Assembly: GCF_014192395.1 (NCBI RefSeq)
Contig: NZ_JACHXW010000001.1
Coordinates: 466,028-530,027, forward strand
Source: Paenibacillus endophyticus
GTDB taxonomy: Bacteria; Bacillota; Bacilli; Paenibacillales; Paenibacillaceae
Direction of reading: 5' to 3'
Length of the DNA: 64,000 nucleotides
Made by a program: the position numbers and the translations under genes. How positions within the stretch are numbered: position 1 is the stretch's first letter; each line of letters opens with the position of its first letter. A model generated the notes under the pieces. That model did not search any database. It saw only the letters and a program-made list of their open reading frames with translations, and was not told where the DNA came from. Positions 56,448 to 64,000 of the stretch are shown here, piece by piece.

Positions 56448-58630
56448 TGACAACAAATCTAAGCCGGTATTTCGATCCGATGGAAAGCATAGCTTCGCAG
56501 ACGGAGGGCAGCAGCATACCGCATGTGCTTAAGGTCATCGCGCAGCGGTATGTTGGCGACAATCCGCCGCATGAACCTGTGTACCGGGTGACGAGGACCA
56601 GCGCGATTCGCAAGGGAGCGGATCATTTATATGAATTTCCGCTGGGAAGTATGTTTAAGGATATGGAAGCGGGTCAGCGCGTTTACGCTTGGGCAAAGCT
56701 TTGGATCGACCAGCCGCATGAGTTTATCTTCCATCTTCGCTGCTTCGGGCAAGTGAAGCTGTACCATAACGGGGATCAGCGCTTCGGATCGTCAACGGAG
56801 GAGGAGGAATCCAACACAGCTGCACTGCCGATAAAGCTGAAAATAAATCTGCTGCGTGGATGGAATCATTTTGTATTAGAGCTGGGAAAGGACGGAGAAG
56901 GGATCGGCGGGGCAGCCTTCGGAACAGGCAGCCGTAAAAATAAACCGTACCACTTTCTGACGCCATCGGTTGAGCGGGAAGGGGAGGAAGGCTGGATCTA
57001 TACGGCGCCGCTCGCGCAGCCGCTTAATCGCATCCCAGGTACGAATCAGGCGGAGGCAGCCACCGGAGTGGAGTGGCTGCCTGCAATAGAAGAAGGAAAT
57101 GGGCATCTGAATCATCTATACGGGATGCAATCGGGCTATTCCGCTTTTGCATGGACGACGCTTGCCAACCGTACCGCTTCAAAACACCGGGTATCGATCG
57201 CTGGTACGGCCTATGGTACTTTACGGTTCATCTGGCAGGGGAAGGAGCTGCTTGCGGTTCAGCGACCGGGAGACTTTTCCTTCGATCTGGATGCAGACCC
57301 GGGAAGCGGTGACTTGATCGCCCATTGTTATTGCGATGGGCAAGGATGGGGTTTTCAGCTTCGGGACCTTGCGAATCTTGAGGTTGAATTCGTAATCGGG
57401 CGACGCGTACATGGCTATGACGGGAAGTGGCTGCAGTTAGGTCCTCTTTCTGCGGAAGCGAATATCGATCCGACTGATTATCTGGCGCTCGACAAAGCGG
57501 TGGCGGACCGGCACGTGAACGTGTTTTGGATGACGGATCAGCCTGGAGCGCATGTGCGACCATTTCTCGAAAATGAGCTGTACGGCCGGTGGAATTATCC
57601 GCTTGGCGTCACATTGTCCGGACTGCTGGGTACGAGCCAACTACTGCAGCGCGAAGAGCTTGCTGATTACGTCGTTGGCCATGTCGAATTTGCGACAGCG
57701 ACGTATGCCTACTCCCTTTGGGACCGCGATCGCTTCGGAGCAGCAGGCTTGAATAATCAGCTGTCGCATATCGATAGCCTTGATGATTGCGGGTCCTTCG
57801 GAGCACTGGCCGTCATGGCTGAACGGCACCGTCCAATTAAAGGTTCGCGCGCGGTGGCCGATGAAATTGCGCATTACATTATGAATGTACAGGATCGTAT
57901 GGAGGACGGTGCGCTCTACCGCAAGGTCGGCGTCTCGCCAAGTATGCATAATACGATGTGGTGCGATGATATGTATATGAGCGTTCCGTTCCTGTGCAGG
58001 TATTCCGAGCTTACCGGCGATTCAAGATACATCGACGAAGCCGCCATGCAGCTTCTGCTATATAAGAAGTATTTGTATATGGCGGAGCAGCAGATCATGT
58101 CCCATGTGTACGATGTTAGGAATGGCAAGCCTTCCCGGACGGCCTGGGGCAGGGGCAATGGCTGGGTATTTTTCTCGCTGGCGGTAATGCTCGAAGCACT
58201 GCCGAATACGCATGCGAGCTATCCTTCCGTACTTGCTTTCTTTAGGGAGCTGGCGGAAGGGTATCGCAGGCTGCAGGGCAAGCACGGCCTGTGGCATCAA
58301 GTATTGGTCGATTCGGAGTCGTATGAGGAATCCTCGTGCACCTCGATGTTCATATACGGATTTGCGCTTGGCGTCCGCCATGGCTGGCTTGAGGATCCGG
58401 GGCCGTACATTCGGACGGCCTTGGCCGGCTGGCAGGGATTATGCGAGCGGGCTGTCGACAAACGAGGGAATCTATACGGGGTTTGCAAGGGATCGAGCTG
58501 GTCAAACTCCCATGCTTACTATAAGCATGATTTAGGCTGGAATTTGAACGATACGCATGGCATCGGCATCGTGCTGCTTGCCGGCATCGAAACGCAGCGA
58601 ATGAAAGAATGGTTGAAAGAGAAGGCTTGA
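56447..58630 (+). CDS. Unsaturated (rhamno)galacturonyl hydrolase, GH105, with N-terminal extension
   Basis: This 727-residue protein is about twice the length of YteR. The C-terminal half (about 360-727) is a GH105 six-hairpin domain with SHIDSLDDCGSFGA, WCDDMYMSVPFL (D507/D508, candidate general acid), WGRGNGW and the C-terminal NDTHGIGIVLLAG. The N-terminal 330 residues form beta domains containing a galactose-binding-like region (AWAKLWIDQPHEFIFHLRCFGQVKLYHNG). No signal peptide, so it acts in the cytoplasm, removing the delta-4,5-unsaturated uronic acid from imported lyase products. The start overlaps the previous stop. Confidence 0.92.
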   Translation: MTTNLSRYFDPMESIASQTEGSSIPHVLKVIAQRYVGDNPPHEPVYRVTRTSAIRKGADHLYEFPLGSMFKDMEAGQRVYAWAKLWIDQPHEFIFHLRCFGQVKLYHNGDQRFGSSTEEEESNTAALPIKLKINLLRGWNHFVLELGKDGEGIGGAAFGTGSRKNKPYHFLTPSVEREGEEGWIYTAPLAQPLNRIPGTNQAEAATGVEWLPAIEEGNGHLNHLYGMQSGYSAFAWTTLANRTASKHRVSIAGTAYGTLRFIWQGKELLAVQRPGDFSFDLDADPGSGDLIAHCYCDGQGWGFQLRDLANLEVEFVIGRRVHGYDGKWLQLGPLSAEANIDPTDYLALDKAVADRHVNVFWMTDQPGAHVRPFLENELYGRWNYPLGVTLSGLLGTSQLLQREELADYVVGHVEFATATYAYSLWDRDRFGAAGLNNQLSHIDSLDDCGSFGALAVMAERHRPIKGSRAVADEIAHYIMNVQDRMEDGALYRKVGVSPSMHNTMWCDDMYMSVPFLCRYSELTGDSRYIDEAAMQLLLYKKYLYMAEQQIMSHVYDVRNGKPSRTAWGRGNGWVFFSLAVMLEALPNTHASYPSVLAFFRELAEGYRRLQGKHGLWHQVLVDSESYEESSCTSMFIYGFALGVRHGWLEDPGPYIRTALAGWQGLCERAVDKRGNLYGVCKGSSWSNSHAYYKHDLGWNLNDTHGIGIVLLAGIETQRMKEWLKEKA

Positions 58631-58728
58631 GCGGGTTCGGAGTGTGAGTAAGTAGATCAGGCTGAGTATGTTACGAGGGCAGGTTCACGTTATAATGGAA
58701 TGATCCTCGGCATAAGGTGGGATTTATC

Positions 58729-61008
58729 GTGACACAGTCTATCAAGAAATGGTTGAAATACAATCTGGCACATACCCAAGTTAGACTCGTGCTGATTTTA
58801 ACCGTTTCTGTCTTCCTCATTATTCTGGCTGTAAGCCTGACCTCGTACAATACGTCGAAGTCGGTGATGCAGGAAGAGCTCAGCGAATTGCAGCGTCAGA
58901 TGCTGAAGCTCGATATGAACGTAATCGACGAATTGGTCAGCGAGAGCGACAAGGTCGCGATTCAAGTCGCCTTGAGCGATAATGTCTACAAGTTTTTGAC
59001 TAGCAAAGTACAGGGCTCCTACACGAATATTACGGAGGCATACCAATTTCTATCCACATTAATCAGCAATTCCAAGTATATCAAAAGTATTTATGTTTAC
59101 GATCTTACGAAGGAGAGCTTCTTGGCAATCCCGCAAGGCTTCAGCTCCAATAAGCTGACGTTCGACGATTCCGGCTGGACCAGCATAGCCTCTGAATTCG
59201 GAGAGCGGACGACGCTCATTAAGAAGCGAATGGTGCCTGAAGGGGCCGGAGCCAAGGGCTCGAGCATTACGCTGTTTCGTAAGATCATGATCCAAGGGGA
59301 ATTTAAAGGAATTGTCGCCGTCAATCTGAAAAACGAGGAATTATTCGCTAAGCTGAATCCGCCTATCATGAGCAATTTGAATCGAATGCGCTATATTATC
59401 GACGAGCATGACGAACTGCTTTACTCCGTTTCGAACTACGATTTCAATCAAGACTCGGTAAGCCGCGCGATTGAGGCGCTCAGGGCGGACGAGGGCGGGG
59501 ACATCATGATCCAGAATCGCCAATTGCTTATAAATCAGCTCGAATCACCCGTGACAGGGTGGCGGTATGTGTCCATTGTTGAGCAGGACAGCCTGCTGGC
59601 CAAGTCCAAACGGGTGGCAAAGGTGGTTCTGCTGGTTTCTATTGCGGCTCTAGGGCTTGGCGGAGCAACGATTTTTTATATTAATGCGGCGGCTTTCCGT
59701 CCGGTGCGCCGGCTGAAGCAGTTGTTTAGCAGGTTTGACCGCAAAACAAACGGTCCGGAAGGCATTGATCTGGAGAAGCTTGCCGGGGAACTGCTCACCA
59801 ACCATGCGCATCTGTCACAGCTCGTCCGAGAGTCGATGTCTGAGGCCTCATCGAAGCTGCTTACAGATATTTATTCCGGCAATCTTATCGGGAAGCGGGA
59901 TATTGAAGAGAAATGGAGCCGCTATTTCGGAGAGTGGACGGCAGCGCCGGTTACGGTGGCTATTCTATCGATCGATCGTTACGAAGAATGGTCAAGGACG
60001 TTCACCGGCGGCGATCATTCGCTGTTGAAGTTCGCTTTGGCCAACATTGTGGCTGAGTTGTTCGAGCCGCAATGGCGAATTGTATGCGCCGATTTCGGAA
60101 CGGATAAGGCAGCCATACTGCTGCAGCCGCGTGTAGAAGGGCTGCGATGCGAGAATATACTCGCGGAATCGCTGGAGGTTGTATCGCGTTTATTGAAATT
60201 CAGCATATCGGCGGGAATCGGCAACGCGCAGACGGATATTGCCAAACTGAAGCAAGTCATGCTGGAAGCGGAGAATGCGCTTACATACCGGTTGTACCAA
60301 GGCTATGGACAGGTGATCACGTTCCAAGAGGTGTCCGGGCATGAAGTGAATGAACCGCTGCAGCATGAAAGCATGCTAGATGAATTGATTGGCGCTATTG
60401 AAATGGGCAATGAGCCAGGATCCCTGGAAGCAGTCGGACGAATGATCGATTGTATCCGCAGCCAGTATGGATATCCTTCAGCGGCTGTATCATTCCTGCA
60501 GTCGGCTGTCGAGCGAATCGAGCAGATCCGTCCAGCCGCAGACGGCTCCTTAGGCCAATCCTATGTACGCTTCGACACTCTTCATCTGGCGGATATCAAA
60601 GACGAGCTGGAGAGCCGGGTAATTATGCTGGCGCAGCGTTTCCGCCGCTTGACCGAGAGCAAGGATTTCATCATGTGCCAGCGGATGATTGACTACTTGA
60701 AGCAGCATCTTAACGAACCGATAGGCATACCGGAGATTTCTGACGCGGTTGGCATTAGCAGTAGTCTAGCCAGCCAGTTGTTCAAACAAGAAACGGGCGA
60801 GACAATCTATAACTATTTGACCCGGCTTCGCATCGAACGAGCGAGTGAACTGCTGCTGAAGACGGATGACCGCATTTCGGATATCGCGCTGATGGTCGGC
60901 TACCAGCATGAGAATAGCTTTATTCGCAGTTTCCGTAAATTCAAAGATATTACCCCGGGCAAGTACCGGGATATGATGAGAACCCGGATGGATTTTCCGT
61001 TTGAATAA
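58729..61008 (+). CDS. Membrane-bound AraC-family transcriptional regulator
   Basis: This 759-residue one-component regulator has TM1 near 15-38, an extracytoplasmic Cache-like sensor (about 40-290), TM2 near 292-315, a cytoplasmic linker and a C-terminal AraC double helix-turn-helix (GIPEISDAVGISSSLASQLFKQETG, ITPGKYRDMM). The GTG at 58729 is preferred to GTG 58717 because AAGGTGGG lies 8 bp upstream. A TATAAT at 58691-58696 may give it its own promoter. Relatives such as YtdP-like proteins sense extracellular sugars directly. It is the best candidate to bind the shared elements at 46746 and 51480. Confidence 0.92.
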   Translation: MTQSIKKWLKYNLAHTQVRLVLILTVSVFLIILAVSLTSYNTSKSVMQEELSELQRQMLKLDMNVIDELVSESDKVAIQVALSDNVYKFLTSKVQGSYTNITEAYQFLSTLISNSKYIKSIYVYDLTKESFLAIPQGFSSNKLTFDDSGWTSIASEFGERTTLIKKRMVPEGAGAKGSSITLFRKIMIQGEFKGIVAVNLKNEELFAKLNPPIMSNLNRMRYIIDEHDELLYSVSNYDFNQDSVSRAIEALRADEGGDIMIQNRQLLINQLESPVTGWRYVSIVEQDSLLAKSKRVAKVVLLVSIAALGLGGATIFYINAAAFRPVRRLKQLFSRFDRKTNGPEGIDLEKLAGELLTNHAHLSQLVRESMSEASSKLLTDIYSGNLIGKRDIEEKWSRYFGEWTAAPVTVAILSIDRYEEWSRTFTGGDHSLLKFALANIVAELFEPQWRIVCADFGTDKAAILLQPRVEGLRCENILAESLEVVSRLLKFSISAGIGNAQTDIAKLKQVMLEAENALTYRLYQGYGQVITFQEVSGHEVNEPLQHESMLDELIGAIEMGNEPGSLEAVGRMIDCIRSQYGYPSAAVSFLQSAVERIEQIRPAADGSLGQSYVRFDTLHLADIKDELESRVIMLAQRFRRLTESKDFIMCQRMIDYLKQHLNEPIGIPEISDAVGISSSLASQLFKQETGETIYNYLTRLRIERASELLLKTDDRISDIALMVGYQHENSFIRSFRKFKDITPGKYRDMMRTRMDFPFE

Positions 61009-61051
61009 GTAGAGGTTGGGCGGCCTCTGGGTTCTAATAATAGGAGGGCCC

Positions 61052-63127
61052 ATGGACAGACGACAGATTGTGGAACGACATCAACCGGAGTTGAATAAAT
61101 GGGACCCCGTGTCCCCGTTTACCGTAGGCAATGGAGAGTTTGCGTTCAGCGCCGATATTACCGGCCTGCAGTCTTTTCCGAATCAATATGAAGTGCCGCT
61201 CGGCACGCAGTCCAATTGGGGATGGCATTATTCAGGGGGACCTGAACTGTACACCGAGCGTGATGCCGCGTACCAGGCTTACGATACGTACGGCAGGCCG
61301 GTTGGGTATGCCATGAAGCCAGGGGATAAGGCTGAGGCTTATCACTGGCTTCGCCAAAACCCCCATCGCCTTCAGCTTGGGCGTATTTCGTTTCGATTCT
61401 TAACCGAGTCGGGTGAAGAAGCGCAAGCGGAGGATATTACGAATATCAGCCAAAAATTGAATCTATGGTCCGGTATATTGAACAGCGAATTCGTTGTACA
61501 TGGTGAACCGGTTCATGTCATGACGGCTTGCCATCCGGCGATTGACGCTATTGGTGTTAGGGTCATTTCGCCGCTAATTAAGCAGGGAAGGCTGCAGGTG
61601 TTCATCCGTTTTCCTGCACCTGATATGACCTCTGCTACATGGGCCAAGGCCGTATTCCCGGATCTTGGCAATGACGGCAGGCATCAGTCGGAACTGAGAG
61701 AGTCAGGCATTAACGGAGCAAGTATTGCGAGAAGCATGGATGCGGATTCTTATAAGGTCAGCTGGTCTTGGAGCGCCGGGAGCCTTGAGCGGACCGGCGC
61801 GCACGAGTTCACGCTGCTGCCGGACGCGAGCGGCGAGTCACTGGAATTCTCGATCGGCTTCGGGCAGGAGTCGGCGCAGACATCAGAAGTCAAGGAGATA
61901 AAGGCCGCGAGCGAGCGTCACTGGGAGTCGTTCTGGATGAGCGGCGCGGCGATCGATTTCTCGGGAAGCGCTGATCCAAGAGCTTATGAGCTGGAGAGAC
62001 GCGTCGTATTGTCCCAATTCTTGCTTGCGCTGCATAGCGGCGGGTCGCTGCCGCCGCAAGAGACCGGACTGATGTACAACAGCTGGTTCGGCAAATCCCA
62101 TCTGGAGATGCATTGGTGGCATGCGGCTCATTTTCCATTGTGGGGCAGAGAAAATTATTTGCTTAACAGCATGGATTGGTATGCGCAAATCCTGCCTGTG
62201 GCGCGTGAATTGGCGCACTCTCAAGGCTATGAGGGGGCGCGTTGGCCCAAGATGGTAGGCTTCGACGGCAAGCCTTGCCCATCGCCGGTTGCAAACGGTC
62301 TAATATGGCAGCAGCCGCATCCGATGGCGCTCGCCGAGCTGTGTTATCAGGCTGATCCATCGAGCGCTACGCTGGAGCGGTTCCGCAGCATCGTGTTCGA
62401 ATCTGCTGATTTCATGGTATCCTTCGCCCACTGGAATGAAGAGAATCGAGTCTATGATCTGGGACCTCCTCTTATTCCGGCGCAGGAATGCCATCCTATG
62501 GAGGGCAGCAAAAACCCGCCCTATGAGCTGGAATACTGGAAATATGGTTTGGAAATTGCGATGCGCTGGGCGGAACGCATGCAGCAGCCTGCCAACCCGC
62601 TATGGGCAAAGGTTGCCGGTTCGTTAGCTGTGCCTCCGCAGGCGGAGGGCGTATATCTTGCCCATGAGCTGTGCCCGGAAACATTTCTGACGAAAAATCG
62701 CGACCATCCGTCCATGCTGGGGGCACTTGGCATTTTGCCGGGTACGCTGATCGACCGCAAGGTCATGCGGGATACTTTGTTGAAGGTGAAGGAGGTTTGG
62801 ATCTGGGAATCGGCGTGGGGCTGGGATTTCCCGATGTGCGCCATGACGGCGGCAAGACTTGGAGAACCGGATCTCGCCGTGGATTTCCTATTGCTGGATG
62901 CTTCCAAGAATACGTATTTAACCAACGGACATAATTATCAGCGCCCTGGCTTGTCCGCTTATCTGCCTGGCAATGGTGGTCTGCTGGCAGCCGTTGCCAT
63001 GATGGCTTCCGGCTGGATGGAAAGCGATGGCGGAGAAGCGAAGGGGGACATGGCTGTCAATAACCCAGGCTTCCCGCAGGATGGAAGTTGGTCGGTGAAA
63101 TGGGAAGGGCTGAAGCCCTGGCTGTAG
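61052..63127 (+). CDS. Six-hairpin glycosidase-like protein of unknown specificity
   Basis: This 691-residue protein has no signal peptide. An N-terminal beta-sandwich (about 1-290, beginning NKWDPVSPFTVGNGEFAFSADITGLQSFP) is joined to an (alpha/alpha)6 barrel (about 300-691) with GKSHLEMHWWHAAHFPLWGR, EGARWPKMVGFDG and WESAWGWDFPMCAMTAARLGEPDLAVD. This layout recalls clan GH-L/GH95- and GH65-like enzymes, but I cannot assign a family. Acidic residues in HLEMHWW and WESAWGWD could be catalytic. AGGAGG precedes the ATG. Its position suggests cytoplasmic cleavage of a pectin side-chain oligosaccharide. Confidence 0.8.
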   Translation: MDRRQIVERHQPELNKWDPVSPFTVGNGEFAFSADITGLQSFPNQYEVPLGTQSNWGWHYSGGPELYTERDAAYQAYDTYGRPVGYAMKPGDKAEAYHWLRQNPHRLQLGRISFRFLTESGEEAQAEDITNISQKLNLWSGILNSEFVVHGEPVHVMTACHPAIDAIGVRVISPLIKQGRLQVFIRFPAPDMTSATWAKAVFPDLGNDGRHQSELRESGINGASIARSMDADSYKVSWSWSAGSLERTGAHEFTLLPDASGESLEFSIGFGQESAQTSEVKEIKAASERHWESFWMSGAAIDFSGSADPRAYELERRVVLSQFLLALHSGGSLPPQETGLMYNSWFGKSHLEMHWWHAAHFPLWGRENYLLNSMDWYAQILPVARELAHSQGYEGARWPKMVGFDGKPCPSPVANGLIWQQPHPMALAELCYQADPSSATLERFRSIVFESADFMVSFAHWNEENRVYDLGPPLIPAQECHPMEGSKNPPYELEYWKYGLEIAMRWAERMQQPANPLWAKVAGSLAVPPQAEGVYLAHELCPETFLTKNRDHPSMLGALGILPGTLIDRKVMRDTLLKVKEVWIWESAWGWDFPMCAMTAARLGEPDLAVDFLLLDASKNTYLTNGHNYQRPGLSAYLPGNGGLLAAVAMMASGWMESDGGEAKGDMAVNNPGFPQDGSWSVKWEGLKPWL

Positions 63128-63163
63128 AGGTTTCTAAGGAATTCATATTCAGGAGGCGAGAGC

Positions 63164-64000
63164 ATGTCTGCAAAAGGAACAGTGTGGCCCTCGGAACGGA
63201 AGACGGAGACCGATCGGCTAACAGGACTTGAAGTGACACAATTAACCCATTATAAGGCGCACAGCCATCATTTATATTTTACAGAAAACGGTTGGTACGA
63301 CGGGGAAGAGCGGCTGCTGATGATCTCGGATAGGGGCAACTGCACGAACCTGTACAGCCTGCATGTGGAGAGCGGGTTGATTACCCAACTGACGGATTAC
63401 AACGATGTTGATCAATTGGATGCTTGTTTATCGCCGGATGGAAGCGCGGCGTTTGTCAAGCTTGGCCGGTGCCTTATTCGTCTGGATCTGATATCGCTTG
63501 AAGAGAAGCTGATCTATGAAGCGCCGGAGGGCTATCTCCTTGGCAATGCAAACGCGACAGCCGACGGCCGTTTCGTTATGACCTGCGTGCAAGAGGATTT
63601 GTCGCATCGCATTCGGCTTGATCTAGGCAACGGCTATGTCGGCCATCGGGAGCTGATGGAGGCCGCGCCTCACAGCATGATCATACGAGTTGATGCTCAA
63701 GCTGGAGGCGGAGAGAAGGTATATGAAGCAAATCGGTTCATTACCCATATTAATACATCTCCAAAGGAGCCATGGCTTATGACCTTCTGTCATGAAGGCC
63801 CATGGCATCTGGTTGACCATCGGATATGGGGGCTGGACCTGCGCACCGGCCAAGCTTGGAAAATCAGGGAGCGGCTGGAGGGCGGCGAGAAGGTCGGGCA
63901 TGAATTTTTCTATCCCGACGGCGTGACGGTCGGCTATCACGGTTTCCGTGCGAACGGCACCAACTTCTTCGGCAGCATTCATTATGACAATTCGGGTATG
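63164..64000 (+). CDS. ogl: Oligogalacturonate lyase (PL22), 3' partial
   Basis: The open frame runs from the ATG (AGGAGGCGAG 5-6 bp upstream) to the window edge, 279 codons without a stop. It shows a seven-bladed beta-propeller pattern and PL22 signatures: GLEVTQLTHYKAHSHHLYFTE, RLLMISDRGNCTNLY, THINTSPKEPWLMTFCHEGPW and VGHEFFYPDGVTVGYHG, with the metal-binding His residues expected of Ogl. It cleaves short (unsaturated) oligogalacturonides in the cytoplasm to 5-keto-4-deoxyuronate. About 110 C-terminal residues lie beyond the edge. It completes the pectate route begun by the SLH pectate lyase. Confidence 0.92.
   Translation, partial: MSAKGTVWPSERKTETDRLTGLEVTQLTHYKAHSHHLYFTENGWYDGEERLLMISDRGNCTNLYSLHVESGLITQLTDYNDVDQLDACLSPDGSAAFVKLGRCLIRLDLISLEEKLIYEAPEGYLLGNANATADGRFVMTCVQEDLSHRIRLDLGNGYVGHRELMEAAPHSMIIRVDAQAGGGEKVYEANRFITHINTSPKEPWLMTFCHEGPWHLVDHRIWGLDLRTGQAWKIRERLEGGEKVGHEFFYPDGVTVGYHGFRANGTNFFGSIHYDNSGM

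Noticed and set aside
1..64000. tRNA, rRNA, prophage structural genes or an origin of replication
   Set aside because: No cloverleaf-like or rRNA-like sequence, phage proteins or DnaA-box cluster was recognised on reading both strands.

Overview
The window looks like chromosome of a spore-forming, plant-polysaccharide-degrading member of the Paenibacillaceae (Paenibacillus/Cohnella type). Support comes from the YesM/YesN-style two-component systems, several surface proteins with S-layer homology (SLH) triplets, sigK-derived sporulation sigma factor sequence, ABC sugar importers with no local ATPase, and TTG/GTG starts behind strong Shine-Dalgarno sites. No rRNA, tRNA or CRISPR array was seen. 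Most of the DNA is devoted to sensing, cutting, importing and catabolising pectin-like polysaccharides.

Region A (1-15381, the most GC-rich part): two tandem secreted CBM6/beta-helix proteins (the first cut by the window edge and starting in a Thr-Pro repeat), a galactonate-dehydratase-like enolase-superfamily enzyme, a frameshifted short-chain dehydrogenase, a YesM/YesN pair, an ABC sugar importer and a Gfo/Idh/MocA oxidoreductase. Two promoters here share tandem 12-bp repeats spaced 22 bp, probably the binding sites of the local response regulator.

Region B (15382-19909): a scar zone with an IS30-family transposase remnant, a 5'-truncated sigK homologue, a ketopantoate-reductase-like gene divergent from a TetR-type regulator, and a decayed small ORF.

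Region C (19910-38908): a surface esterase with CBM9 and SLH domains (minus strand), a second YesM/YesN pair, a second ABC importer, a 1940-residue beta-helix enzyme ending cohesin-FIVAR-dockerin, and directly after it a small cohesin-SLH protein. Together the last two look like the parts of a minimal, S-layer-anchored cellulosome-like complex. The region closes with a second sigK fragment and an IS1182-type transposase remnant. The two sigK fragments lie in direct orientation about 21.8 kb apart.

Region D (38909-64000): a beta-propeller/Ig/SLH surface protein, cysD and a cysN fused to a degenerate APS-kinase domain, a family-1-type pectate lyase with Fn3 and SLH domains, then an LplB/LplC/LplA-type ABC importer, a Gfo/Idh/MocA oxidoreductase, a GH105-type unsaturated (rhamno)galacturonyl hydrolase, a membrane-bound AraC regulator, an uncharacterised six-hairpin glycosidase and the start of an oligogalacturonate lyase (PL22). 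The promoters of the pectate lyase and of this importer operon share a 20-bp element at identical distance from the -35 box. The logic is surface cleavage, import of oligogalacturonides, then intracellular finishing. cre-like sites before four surface or transport genes suggest carbon catabolite control.
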